A program made the translations under genes and the position numbers. This document shows positions 1 to 7,549 of a stretch of DNA of 64,000 bases, piece by piece; within the stretch, counting starts at the first letter, position 1; each line of letters starts with the position of its first letter. Origin of the DNA: Desulfarculaceae bacterium (GTDB lineage Bacteria > Desulfobacterota > Desulfarculia > Desulfarculales > Desulfarculaceae); contig JAHLKT010000003.1 of NCBI GenBank assembly GCA_020444545.1, positions 558,001 to 622,000 of the forward strand, written 5' to 3'. The notes beneath the pieces were generated by a model. It did not search any database. It had not been told where the DNA came from and saw only the letters and a list, made by a program, of their open reading frames with translations.

Positions 1-356
1 AGTTCGTTATTTTCCTTGGCCACGCCCTCGGGATGGCCCGCTTCCGGGACACGAGCGGCCAAGGACTTGCCTTGGTCAGAAAGCACCACCACCGCGTGGG
101 TGAGCGGCTTGCCCCGGTCGGCCGCATCCTTGAAAAGCTTGGCCAAGCCCTGGCTTAGGGCCGTGAGGTTCTTTTCCTCATTGGGAGACTGGAGATGCTT
201 CTCGGCCTGGGCCAGGTCGGCGTTGACCATCTTGACGAACTCCACCGCCTTGGGGTTGGCGGGCTCATCCCCGGAGCAGGCCGTCAACAGCAGCAAGCCT
301 CCCAGGCAAAACAGGCCCAGGCTGGGAAGCAACCACCGCAAGCTAAAAAAGGTCAT
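1..356 (-). CDS. Putative lipoprotein, 3' end cut by window edge
   Basis: An open frame runs leftward from an ATG at 354-356 to the window edge without a stop, about 118 codons. The N-terminus has an Arg, a hydrophobic stretch and a lipobox ending LLTAC with Cys27, followed by SGDEPANPKAVEFV, so it is probably a lipid-anchored envelope protein. The remainder is charged and helical-looking, and I recognise no family. It is divergent from the DUF1566 gene at 461. Its C-terminus lies outside the window. Confidence 0.7.
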   Translation of the reverse strand, partial: MTFFSLRWLLPSLGLFCLGGLLLLTACSGDEPANPKAVEFVKMVNADLAQAEKHLQSPNEEKNLTALSQGLAKLFKDAADRGKPLTHAVVVLSDQGKSLAARVPEAGHPEGVAKENNE

Positions 357-460
357 GGGTCTCCATCCCCCGCCAGTCCGCGACAGGCGGGTGTTAATAT
401 GGATGCTAAGACATTGTAGACTATCGCGTACCATAAATACAGGTTATTCCAGGCAGAGGC

Positions 461-1321
461 ATGATCGAACGCGACGAAAACAGGTTCAAAATTGTACAGG
501 GGCGGGTGCGCGACCGGACCACGGGCCTGGAGTGGAGCCCATCGGCCGATCCGGCGGGGTGGCCGCTGTTTTGGGACGAGGCCCGCGAGTTCGTGGCCGG
601 ACTGAACCAAGAGAGCTACCTGGGCGCGGCCGACTGGCGGCTGCCCAACCGCAGGGAGCTGTTTTCACTCATGGACTACGCCCAGGCCAACCCGGCCCTG
701 CCGCCGGGGCACCCCTTTGGCGAGGTGGAGCTGGCCTGGTATTGGAGCGCCACGCCCTATGCGGGCAACCCGGCCTATGCCTGGTACGCGCACACCGAGG
801 GCGGACGCATGTTTTACGGCGACAAGGGGCGGAGCTATTACGCCTGGCCGGTGCGCGGGGTCAGCCACACCCTGGCCGCCACCGGCGCGCCGGGAGAGGC
901 CCTCACCGGCCGGGCCTGGCCCGCGCCCCGCTGGGAGGCGCGCGGCGAGGCGGTGCGCGACCGGCTCACCGGGCTCACCTGGACTCGGGAGGCGGACCTG
1001 GCCCCGGGGGCGGTGAGCTGGTTCGAGGCAAAGGCGGTGATCGCGCGGCTCAACACCCAAGGCCACGCCGGGCAAAGCGGCTGGCGGCTGCCCACCATCC
1101 AGGAGCTGGAGTCCCTGGTGGACGCGGGGCGGGCCTTCCCTGCCCTGGCCCCGGACGCGCCCTTCACGGGCGTGCAGGCGCAGTACTGGTCGGCCACCAG
1201 CAGCGGCTTCGACCCGGCGTGGGCCATGGCCCTGTATTTGGACAAGGGCGGGATTGGCGTGGGCATGAAGCAGGACCCGCACTACGCGGTGTGGGCGGTG
1301 CGGGGGAGATCCTCGCCCTGA
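461..1321 (+). CDS. DUF1566 (Lcl C-terminal) domain protein, two repeats
   Basis: The 286-residue protein has two copies of the DUF1566/Lcl C-terminal fold. Each begins VRDRxTGLxW (residues about 15 and 168), continues with a WRLPxxxEL segment (DWRLPNRRELFSL and GWRLPTIQELESL), has YWSAT, and ends near YAWPVRG or YAVWAVRG. The domain is common in exported or surface proteins of Deltaproteobacteria, but its biochemical role is not established. There is no signal peptide, so this copy may be cytoplasmic. The start ATG has a GCAGAGG ribosome site. The next gene on the same strand begins about 70 bases downstream. Confidence 0.85.
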   Translation: MIERDENRFKIVQGRVRDRTTGLEWSPSADPAGWPLFWDEAREFVAGLNQESYLGAADWRLPNRRELFSLMDYAQANPALPPGHPFGEVELAWYWSATPYAGNPAYAWYAHTEGGRMFYGDKGRSYYAWPVRGVSHTLAATGAPGEALTGRAWPAPRWEARGEAVRDRLTGLTWTREADLAPGAVSWFEAKAVIARLNTQGHAGQSGWRLPTIQELESLVDAGRAFPALAPDAPFTGVQAQYWSATSSGFDPAWAMALYLDKGGIGVGMKQDPHYAVWAVRGRSSP

Positions 1322-1394
1322 CCGGCCTTGCCTCCGCGCGGCCCAGAAGGCACAATAAGGCAATTCCCCATTTACCTACAATCAGAGGGTGATC

Positions 1395-2486
1395 ATGAAA
1401 TTTCTGCGTTTCGCATTGTTGCTGGCGGCCTGCGCCGCCCTTTTGGCGGCCCCGGCGGCGGCCTGCACCGGCATCACCGTAAAGGCCAAGAACGGGGCGG
1501 TGGTGCACGCCCGCACCCTGGAGTTCGGGGTGAACCTCCAGTCCCAGGTGCTCATGGTGCCGCGCGGCTATGCCCTGACCACCACGGCGCCGGGCAAAAA
1601 GCCGGGCATCAAGTGGAAGACCAAGTACGCGGTGCTGGGCATGGACGCCTTCGGCCTCACCGCCATCTGCGACGGCCTGAACGAGAAGGGCCTGGCCGCG
1701 GGCCTGTTCTACTTCCCCGGCTGCGCGGGCTACCAGAAGCCGGGCCCGGCGGAGTATGGCAAGAGCCTGACGCCCCTGGAGCTGCCCCTGTGGGTGCTGG
1801 GCAACTTCGCCACGGTGGCCGAGGTCAAGGCCGGCCTGGCCAAGGTGATGGTTTGGGGCGCCCCCCTGCCCCAGCTGGGCCCCGACCCCCTGCCCCTGCA
1901 CTACATCGTCACCGACAAGACGGGCGACAGCGTGGTGATCGAGTACGTGGACGGCAAGCTGAACCTGTACGACAACCCCCTGGGGGTGATCACCAACTCG
2001 CCGCCCTTTGACTGGCACATGACCAACCTGCGCAATTACGTGAACCTCTCGGCCAACAACGTGCCCAAGCTCAAGCTGACGGGCATCACCCTGTACCCCA
2101 CGGGCCAGGGTTCGGGCATGGCCGGGCTGCCCGGCGACGTGACTCCGCCCTCGCGCCTGGTGCGGGCGGTGGCCTTCTCCCAGGCCGCCCTGCCCGCGGC
2201 CGACGGCCAAGGCGCAGTGTTGAGCGCCCTGCGCCTGTTGAACTCCTTCTTTATCTCCAAGGGCATGGCCCGTTCCTACGGCAAGGGCGGCAAGGTGAGC
2301 TACGACATCACCGAGTGGATGGCGGCCAGCGACCTGAAGAACCTGAAGTTCCACTTCGCCACCTACCAGAACCTGACCCCCAAGATGGTGGACATGAAAA
2401 AGCTGGACCTGGGCGGCACCAAGCTCCAGCACATTTCCATCCAGGGCGGCCCGCTGTTCACCGACGTGACCGGAGAGGCCAAGTAA
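1395..2486 (+). CDS. Linear amide C-N hydrolase, choloylglycine hydrolase/penicillin V acylase family (exported)
   Basis: A signal peptide (MKFLRFALLLAACAALLAAP) is followed directly by Cys24 in AACTGITVKAKNG. That is the position of the N-terminal nucleophile exposed by processing in this Ntn-hydrolase family. Other family marks are RTLEFG, NEKGLAAGLFYFPG and TNSPPFDWH. The family cleaves amide bonds in bile salts, penicillin V or acyl-homoserine lactones, and the substrate cannot be told here. I chose the ATG at 1395; a GTG two codons upstream is possible. A strong terminator follows the stop codon. Confidence 0.85.
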   Translation: MKFLRFALLLAACAALLAAPAAACTGITVKAKNGAVVHARTLEFGVNLQSQVLMVPRGYALTTTAPGKKPGIKWKTKYAVLGMDAFGLTAICDGLNEKGLAAGLFYFPGCAGYQKPGPAEYGKSLTPLELPLWVLGNFATVAEVKAGLAKVMVWGAPLPQLGPDPLPLHYIVTDKTGDSVVIEYVDGKLNLYDNPLGVITNSPPFDWHMTNLRNYVNLSANNVPKLKLTGITLYPTGQGSGMAGLPGDVTPPSRLVRAVAFSQAALPAADGQGAVLSALRLLNSFFISKGMARSYGKGGKVSYDITEWMAASDLKNLKFHFATYQNLTPKMVDMKKLDLGGTKLQHISIQGGPLFTDVTGEAK

Positions 2487-2508
2487 GAAAAGCTACACAA
2501 GCAGCGAG

Positions 2509-2539
2509 GCGGCCGGGTGTATGCCCGGCCGCTTTTTTT
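2509..2539 (+). terminator. Intrinsic terminator after the amide hydrolase gene
   Basis: A perfect 9-bp stem (GCGGCCGGG at 2509-2517 with CCCGGCCGC at 2524-2532) and a six-base loop are followed by seven T. It sits 23 bases after the stop codon at 2486. Confidence 0.9.
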
Positions 2540-3058
2540 GGGGCGGGGTTTATCCCCGCCCGATGGCGTCCCGTGAGGATTTTGGGCGGGGATAAACTCC
2601 GCCCCTACACCGGAGGGGACTCGCAATGCCACCGGGTTAGAGAAGTCAGCCCTTGTTGGCCCCGATAGCTCTGCTATCGGGGCCGTGAGGCCTCTGGGCC
2701 GAGCGGCAAGAAATCCCGCGCAAGATTTCTTGTTGCCTCGCCGGAGCGAGGCAACCCCGACAGCAAGCTGTCGGGGCCAGCAGAAATAATTAGAAAAGCG
2801 GGTAAGGAAGAAGGAAAGGAGTCTTGCGGGCGGCCGGGGCGGGGGCGGGGTCGTCTGCTGGCGGGCAGGGATTGCCGCGTCGCGGCCAGGAGGCCGCTCC
2901 TCGCAATGACAAGGCTCTTTTACTTCCCTACTTCTTGGTTCCGGCCGGGGCTGCGGACAGGAGACGGTGGCCGGATTGGGAATTGTTGGGTTTCGGCGCG
3001 GGAGCGCCTCTAGCCAACCTACACGATCGCTGGATAGGTCTGGCCGGTGCGGGGCGCT
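2540..3058. repeat. Intergenic repeat cluster 1, including a head-to-head pair of double-hairpin elements
   Basis: There is no gene here. A GGGCGGGG...CCCCGCCC inverted pair lies at 2540-2608. Two copies of the double-hairpin repeat (type B) face away from each other: one on the minus strand at about 2659-2717 and one on the plus strand at 2727-2783, meeting at CAAGAAATC/GATTTCTTG. In the plus copy the hairpins are TTGCCTCGC/GCGAGGCAA and CCCCGACAGC/GCTGTCGGGG. A type C repeat (ATTGCCGCGTCGCGG ... CTCGCAATGACAA) is at 2855-2912. The same modules recur in other gaps of this window. Confidence 0.8.
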
Positions 3059-3811
3059 CTAGCTCAGGCGGCCCAGAGTCTGGGCGCGGAGGCGCTCCAC
3101 CGCGAGGTTGAGCAGGGGCTCCAGATTCACGATATCGCAGGCGTTATAGTCCAAGAGGGTGGCCAGGGCGTCGGGGTCGCCGGTCAGGTGGTCCTGCCAG
3201 AGCATGACGGCCATGTAGCCGTCCATGTCGCCCACGTGGTCGGGCCGAGCCAGGCCCAGGGCCTTTTCGATGCGCTTGAGACCGCCCTTGTGCCCCAGGC
3301 GCTTGAGCACCCAGCGCAGGTCGATGTGCACCGGCGGCACGATGAAGCGCGGGAATACGCTACGGAGCACCGGCACGTCGAAAGAGCTGCCCGCGAAGCT
3401 CACCACCACCTCGTAGCCCGCCAGGCACTGGGCCGCCTCGTTGAGGTTTTGGCCCGCCACGTACTGCACCACCACTTGCCCGTCGTAGACCCCCACCACG
3501 GTGATGCCCCCGAAGTCATTGGGGTCGCCGCCGGTCTCGATGTCCAGATAGGCCACCCGCGAAAACCGGGGCCAGAAGCGCCAATGCTCGGAGGTGGGGA
3601 TCAACTTGGCCAGCTCGGCCAGGCCGTCCGGGCGCGCAAGGGCGGCCAGGCTGCGCTCGACGATGGGCCGCCCCAGGCGATACACCGCCGGAGGGGCCAA
3701 GGCCTCGCCATGGGCCAGGAAGTCGTCCCAGTCGCGGAGCCCGGCCTTCCACAGGCCCAGCTCGCGCTTGGCTCCGACCGTGGGGATGTGCAGGAAGGTT
3801 TTGGTCAGCAT
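3059..3811 (-). CDS. Ribonuclease H-like (YprB/RNase_H_2-type) exonuclease domain protein
   Basis: The 250-residue protein has a DEDDy exonuclease pattern: YLDIETGG at about residue 90 (motif I), SFAGSSFDVPVL (motif II) and LLDYNACDIVNLEPLL (motif III, Y-x3-D). This matches the stand-alone RNase_H_2/YprB group of predicted 3'-5' nucleases, whose substrate is unknown. The first 85 residues resemble the lead segment of YprB-like proteins (HIPTVGAKRELGLWKAG). It lies 6 bases downstream of ruvB on the same strand, so co-transcription and a repair role are plausible. Confidence 0.8.
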   Translation of the reverse strand: MLTKTFLHIPTVGAKRELGLWKAGLRDWDDFLAHGEALAPPAVYRLGRPIVERSLAALARPDGLAELAKLIPTSEHWRFWPRFSRVAYLDIETGGDPNDFGGITVVGVYDGQVVVQYVAGQNLNEAAQCLAGYEVVVSFAGSSFDVPVLRSVFPRFIVPPVHIDLRWVLKRLGHKGGLKRIEKALGLARPDHVGDMDGYMAVMLWQDHLTGDPDALATLLDYNACDIVNLEPLLNLAVERLRAQTLGRLS

Positions 3812-3817
3812 CGCGGC

Positions 3818-4861
3818 CTAGAAGAGCCGCTTTTGCGCGCCGGTGGAGGGCTTTTCGCCCAGGTGCTCATATGTGCGCGGCGTGGCCACGCGCCCGGCCG
3901 GGGTGCGTTTGAGGAGCCCCTGCTGGATGAGATAAGGCTCGTAGACTTCCTCGATGGTGTGGGCCTCCTCGCCCACCGCCGCGGCCAGGGTGCCCAGACC
4001 CACCGGCCCGCCGTCGAACTTCAGGGCGATGGTGGTGAGTAGCTCGCGGTCCAGGCGGTCCAGGCCGTGCTCGTCCACGCCCAGACGGCCCAGGGCGTAG
4101 TCGGCCATCTCGCGGTCCACCTTGCCGCCACCCTCCACCTGGGCAAAGTCCCTGACCCGCTTGAGCAGGCGGTTGGCCACGCGGGGAGTGGAGCGGGAGC
4201 GCCGGGCGATCTCGGCCGCGCCGCCGCCGTCCATCTCCAGGCCCAGGATGCGGGCCGAGCGGCTGACGATCTGGGCCAGCTCGTCCGGCGAGTAGAAGTC
4301 CACCCTGACCTGCACCCCGAAACGGTCGCGCAGCGGCGGGGTGAGGAGCCCCACCCGGGTGGTGGCCCCGACGAGGGTGAAGGGCGGCAGGTCCAACTTG
4401 ACGGTGCGGGCGCTGGGGCCCGAGCCGATCACCAGGTCCAGGTGGAAGTCCTCCATGGCCGGATAGAGCACCTCCTCCACCACGTGGTTGAGGCGGTGAA
4501 TCTCGTCCACGAACAGAACGTCCTTGGTTTCCAGGTTGGTGAGGATGGCGGCCAGGTCGCCGGCCCGTTCCAGGACCGGGCCGCTGGTGGCGGTGATGCC
4601 CACCTCCAGCTCCTCGGCCAGGATGTGGGCCAGGGTGGTCTTGCCCAGGCCGGGGTGGCCGTGCAGGAGCACGTGGTCCAGGGCCTCGCCCCGCTGGCGG
4701 GCGGCGGTGATGAACACCTGGAGGTTGGCCTTGGCCTCGGCCTGGCCGATGTATTCGCCCAGGGACGAGGGCCGCAGGCTGTCCAGCCCCTGGTCGTCGT
4801 CCAGGGCGGCGCCGTCAACCAGGCGGCCGTGCAGGTCCTCTGGGTTCACAACCTTACCCAA
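3818..4861 (-). CDS. ruvB: Holliday junction branch migration ATPase RuvB
   Basis: At 347 residues it has the usual RuvB length and domain order. Walker A is [14 protein letters not shown], Walker B/DExH is [11 protein letters not shown], sensor 1 is [21 protein letters not shown], the arginine finger region is [17 protein letters not shown], and the C-terminal winged helix ends PRTYEHLG. RuvB drives branch migration with RuvA and acts beside RuvC, neither of which is nearby. The first codon of the longest frame is TTG with no clear ribosome site, so the start is uncertain by a few codons. The DNA just upstream is AT-rich and belongs to an inserted-looking segment. Confidence 0.95.
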   Translation of the reverse strand: MGKVVNPEDLHGRLVDGAALDDDQGLDSLRPSSLGEYIGQAEAKANLQVFITAARQRGEALDHVLLHGHPGLGKTTLAHILAEELEVGITATSGPVLERAGDLAAILTNLETKDVLFVDEIHRLNHVVEEVLYPAMEDFHLDLVIGSGPSARTVKLDLPPFTLVGATTRVGLLTPPLRDRFGVQVRVDFYSPDELAQIVSRSARILGLEMDGGGAAEIARRSRSTPRVANRLLKRVRDFAQVEGGGKVDREMADYALGRLGVDEHGLDRLDRELLTTIALKFDGGPVGLGTLAAAVGEEAHTIEEVYEPYLIQQGLLKRTPAGRVATPRTYEHLGEKPSTGAQKRLF

Positions 4862-4958
4862 TGTCCGTGTTAAAAATCGAGGTGTGCGACTGTTTGATAA
4901 TATTGTCTCTCTTATCCATCTGTTGCCCCAGAAAAAATATGGGCTCTATTGCTCGAAC

Positions 4959-5414
4959 CTAATCGCATGAACAAAACTTATTTAACCCAATTTTCACCAA
5001 ATACACGGCAATAACTGTTGAAGGAAAGCCGCCCAGGCAGGTTGTCAGAATATCTCCCAAGCCAGCGATCAAGCTGACTTCATCCTCTGACGTTCTGCTC
5101 TTTGGTTTGTTACAGAAGTCCCATTTAACGCAAATTTCTCTATACAACAGATCTCGCACTCTATCAAAAGCCGTGCCCCCGATTACACGTAGATCTATTG
5201 CCCCTCTAATACCTCGGTCTGCTCCAAAATCACCGATTTCATCCCTTCTTCCCCAACCTACAAAATCCTGAGGAAGCACCTCCCTCAGGCCAAATATATC
5301 TTTTCCTCTGGAAAGACTCCTCAGAGCCTGTCGGCCAATGATCTCCAATAAAGCTGATGTATCAGCTAACAACAGCTCTTCAATCTCGTATCTTTCCTCT
5401 TGGCTAATCTCCAT
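4959..5414 (-). CDS. Hypothetical protein, low-GC orphan
   Basis: A 151-codon frame (MEISQEERYEIEELLLADT...) whose base composition is clearly more AT-rich than both neighbours. No signal peptide or membrane segment is obvious. The C-terminal half has a hydrophobic patch (FPSTVIAVYLVKIGLNKF) and ends CSCD. I do not recognise a family. It interrupts an otherwise high-GC minus-strand run between a small Cys-rich protein gene and ruvB, which suggests recent acquisition. The frame could also be a decayed gene, but its length and the ATG favour a real one. Confidence 0.55.
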   Translation of the reverse strand: MEISQEERYEIEELLLADTSALLEIIGRQALRSLSRGKDIFGLREVLPQDFVGWGRRDEIGDFGADRGIRGAIDLRVIGGTAFDRVRDLLYREICVKWDFCNKPKSRTSEDEVSLIAGLGDILTTCLGGFPSTVIAVYLVKIGLNKFCSCD

Positions 5415-5501
5415 CCTTACCCCCCAGATTTCTAATCAGGACGTAGTCCCGTTCTATAAACGAGTTACAGTTGTGCCTATAAGACCAACAAATTTGCCTA
5501 G

Positions 5502-5747
5502 CTACTCCACTTCGATCTTGGTGACGCGGGGCTCGCCCTCGCCCTCGGCGGGCTTTTCCATCTTGGTGATGTGCTCGTCGATCAGGGCGCGGATGCCCTT
5601 CATCACCTCGAGATGGGCGGTGTGGAAATGACCCATGGCCGGCGAGTCCTTGCGCCAGCGCCGGGCGGCCTCGCCCAGGGCGCACAAGGGGCATTCGCAC
5701 TTGGCCTGGTGTTGGGCCCCATCTTTTTCAGCCTGGGCCGAGCTCAT
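5502..5747 (-). CDS. Small cysteine-motif protein coupled to the ArsA-type ATPase
   Basis: The 81-residue protein has a CECPLC cluster at residues 18-23, followed by a mostly helical charged region (HTAHLEVMKGIRALIDEHI). Its ATG overlaps the TGA of the upstream ATPase gene (ATGA, 5744-5747) and GGAGGAGAG precedes it, so the two are translationally coupled. Three cysteines and nearby histidines could bind metal. I know no family for it. Because of the coupling, it may be a partner or regulator of the ATPase. Confidence 0.75.
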   Translation of the reverse strand: MSSAQAEKDGAQHQAKCECPLCALGEAARRWRKDSPAMGHFHTAHLEVMKGIRALIDEHITKMEKPAEGEGEPRVTKIEVE

Positions 5748-6934
5748 GACTCTCCTCCCGGTTGGCTAAAGTCTATCAAAAGATCGTCGTCTTGGAAGAG
5801 GGCTTTTGTGGGGTGGGCCAGGGCGAAGCTGTGGGGCAGGGAGAGGTGCTTGCGGAAAACCCCCACCTCGATCACCAGCTCGTCGCCCACCTTGTGCAGG
5901 TTCAGGCGCTTTTTGTCCACGCTGGGCAGGTGCAGGCGCACCCTGAGCTTGCCGTCGTTTTTCTCGAAAGCCAGGGGCTGGCGGTCGTAGAGATGGGCCG
6001 CCGGGTCGGCCTCGCCGTAGAGCTCACGGCCCAGCTCCAACAAGCGCTCCGCGCCCAGCACCTCGTGGCGCTTCTGCTCCACCGGCAGGATGGGCAGGGG
6101 CGCGAAGTACTCCTTGGCTTGCTCCAGATAAGGCGCCTGCATCTCGGCCAGCTCGCGGCCCAGGCCCTGGCCGCCGGGGGCCCAAACCCGGTTCATGATG
6201 ATCGCCTCCACGGCCAGGCCGTAGAGCGAGAAGTAGGTGTAGGCCCGCTGCGACTCCTTGAGCACCATCTTCTCGGGGTTGCACACCAGGCGCACCGTGG
6301 TGCTCTCGCGGTCGGTGAGGAGGCGGTCCACGCCCTCGAGCTTTTTAAACAGCGCCTCCAGGTTGGCGAAGTAGTCGTCTCCGGGCAGGGGCACGTCGGT
6401 AAGGCGGGCGGCGATGGGCCGGGCCACCTTGAGTATGCTGCGCTCCAGCTTGAAGACCTTCTTCATGTACCACTCCAGGGCCGAGGGCACCGAGACGAAG
6501 CGCATGGATTCGGCGGTGGGGGCGCAGTCCAGGATCATCAGGTCGTAGGCGTTGTCGCGCACGTACTGGTTGATGTAGAGCATGGCGCTGATCTCTTCCA
6601 TGCCCGGCAGCACCGCGATCTCCTCGGCCACCACCTCGTTCAAGCCGGTGCTGTTGAACAGGGCCGAGAGGTAGGAGTGCACCTGGTCCCAATACTGCTT
6701 GATGGCCACGTTGACGTTGATCTCCTGAATGGCCAGGCGGGGGGCCACCTCCACCGGCTCGCCGGTGAGATCCAACAGGCCGCCCTCCAGGTCAAAGGCG
6801 TCGGAGAGGCTGTGGGCCGGGTCCAGGGAGATGACCAGGGTTCTCTGGCCGCGCTCGGCGGCCAGGGCGGCGGTGGCCGCGGACATGGAGGTCTTGCCGC
6901 TGCCGCCCTTGCCGGCGAAAAGAATCAGGCGCAT
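5744..6934 (-). CDS. ArsA/GET3-family ATPase with C-terminal HSP20-like domain
   Basis: The 396-residue protein starts MRLILFAGKGGSGKTSMSAA, the deviant Walker A (KGGxGKT) of the ArsA/Get3 group. Switch I is SLDPAHSLSDAFD and switch II is MILDCAPTAESMRF. Residues about 325-390 (LRVRLHLPSVDKKRLNLHKV...) match the HSP20-like domain that follows the ATPase in many bacterial ArsA-like proteins. No arsenite permease or regulator gene is nearby, and the paired Cys motifs of true ArsA are not obvious. A chaperone or targeting role is therefore more likely than arsenic efflux. Confidence 0.88.
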   Translation of the reverse strand: MRLILFAGKGGSGKTSMSAATAALAAERGQRTLVISLDPAHSLSDAFDLEGGLLDLTGEPVEVAPRLAIQEINVNVAIKQYWDQVHSYLSALFNSTGLNEVVAEEIAVLPGMEEISAMLYINQYVRDNAYDLMILDCAPTAESMRFVSVPSALEWYMKKVFKLERSILKVARPIAARLTDVPLPGDDYFANLEALFKKLEGVDRLLTDRESTTVRLVCNPEKMVLKESQRAYTYFSLYGLAVEAIIMNRVWAPGGQGLGRELAEMQAPYLEQAKEYFAPLPILPVEQKRHEVLGAERLLELGRELYGEADPAAHLYDRQPLAFEKNDGKLRVRLHLPSVDKKRLNLHKVGDELVIEVGVFRKHLSLPHSFALAHPTKALFQDDDLLIDFSQPGGES

Positions 6935-7017
6935 GGCGGGTGTGGCTCCTTGGGTTGGGTAGGGGGCGGACCCTATTAAGGATACCCGGGCCGGGCGGCA
7001 AAGGCCAGGGGGCGGCG

Positions 7018-7046
7018 TTGTCTCGGGCCGGTGGGACGCTTAGTAT
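7018..7046 (+). promoter_or_regulatory. Candidate sigma-70 promoter for the small secreted protein gene
   Basis: TTGTCT at 7018-7023 and TAGTAT at 7041-7046 are separated by exactly 17 bases and lie 84 bases before the ATG at 7130. The following sequence is AT-rich in a GC-rich setting. Confidence 0.45.
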
Positions 7047-7129
7047 ATTAAAAAGATAGCCATTTAGGTCCGCGTCGCTTTTTCGTGGGCAGAGCCTGGC
7101 CAATCTCGCGCAAGAAAGGAACCTTGAGC

Positions 7130-7459
7130 ATGAGAACCATCATAACCCTGGCCCTGGCCGCGATTTTGCTGACTGCCTTGGCCCTGCCCGCCGCGGCCGG
7201 TTCCGGCCTTTACGTGCCGCCCTCCTGCCTCTCGCCCCAGGTAACTGTGACCTGCCAGCCCAGCTCGAACCAAAGCAACACTTCCGGCTCCGGCATGGTC
7301 AATATCCCTGCGAGCCCCGGGGTGATTAAGATGAACTGCACCATGCGCCTGAACAGCCAAAACCTGGGAATAGATTGGTCGTGGAACCCCCAGGTGACTA
7401 ACAGTGACGAGGGCATACAGTTCAAGGCAGACTGCAATACTCCCTATGTCAACGAATAA
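7130..7459 (+). CDS. Small secreted protein with cysteine pairs, unknown function
   Basis: The 109-residue product has a clear signal peptide (MRTIITLALAAILLTALALP, cleavage after AAA-G). The mature part of about 85 residues has cysteines in PPSCLSP, VTCQPS, MNCTMRL and ADCNTPY, suggesting two disulfides. It is rich in Ser, Asn and Gln. The ATG at 7130 is preceded by AAGAAAGGA; an upstream GTG frame extension has no such site. I recognise no family. It resembles the products at 26935 and 46802 only in size and export signal. Confidence 0.75.
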   Translation: MRTIITLALAAILLTALALPAAAGSGLYVPPSCLSPQVTVTCQPSSNQSNTSGSGMVNIPASPGVIKMNCTMRLNSQNLGIDWSWNPQVTNSDEGIQFKADCNTPYVNE

Positions 7460-7549
7460 GCCGCTCCTTGAGCGAGGGCTAGTCCCCTCCCTTTAAGCGG
7501 CGGTCCAGATCCAATAGGATGCGCGCCGCCGGGGAGGGGGCGCCGAGGC

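Noticed and set aside
1164-2432. Long antisense frame (422 codons) opposite the amide hydrolase gene, and many similar long frames opposite other genes
   Set aside because: High GC creates long frames on the opposite strand. The products are rich in Gly, Arg, His and Ala with no domains, and the sense genes have clear families and ribosome sites.
2540-3058. Possible CRISPR array because of repeated short modules
   Set aside because: Repeats are unequal in spacing and orientation, there are no regular spacers, and no cas gene is in the window.
5744-6934. Arsenite-efflux ATPase (arsA of an ars operon)
   Set aside because: There are no arsB, arsD or arsR genes and no clear arsenite-binding Cys set; the protein has the HSP20-tail layout of the broader family.
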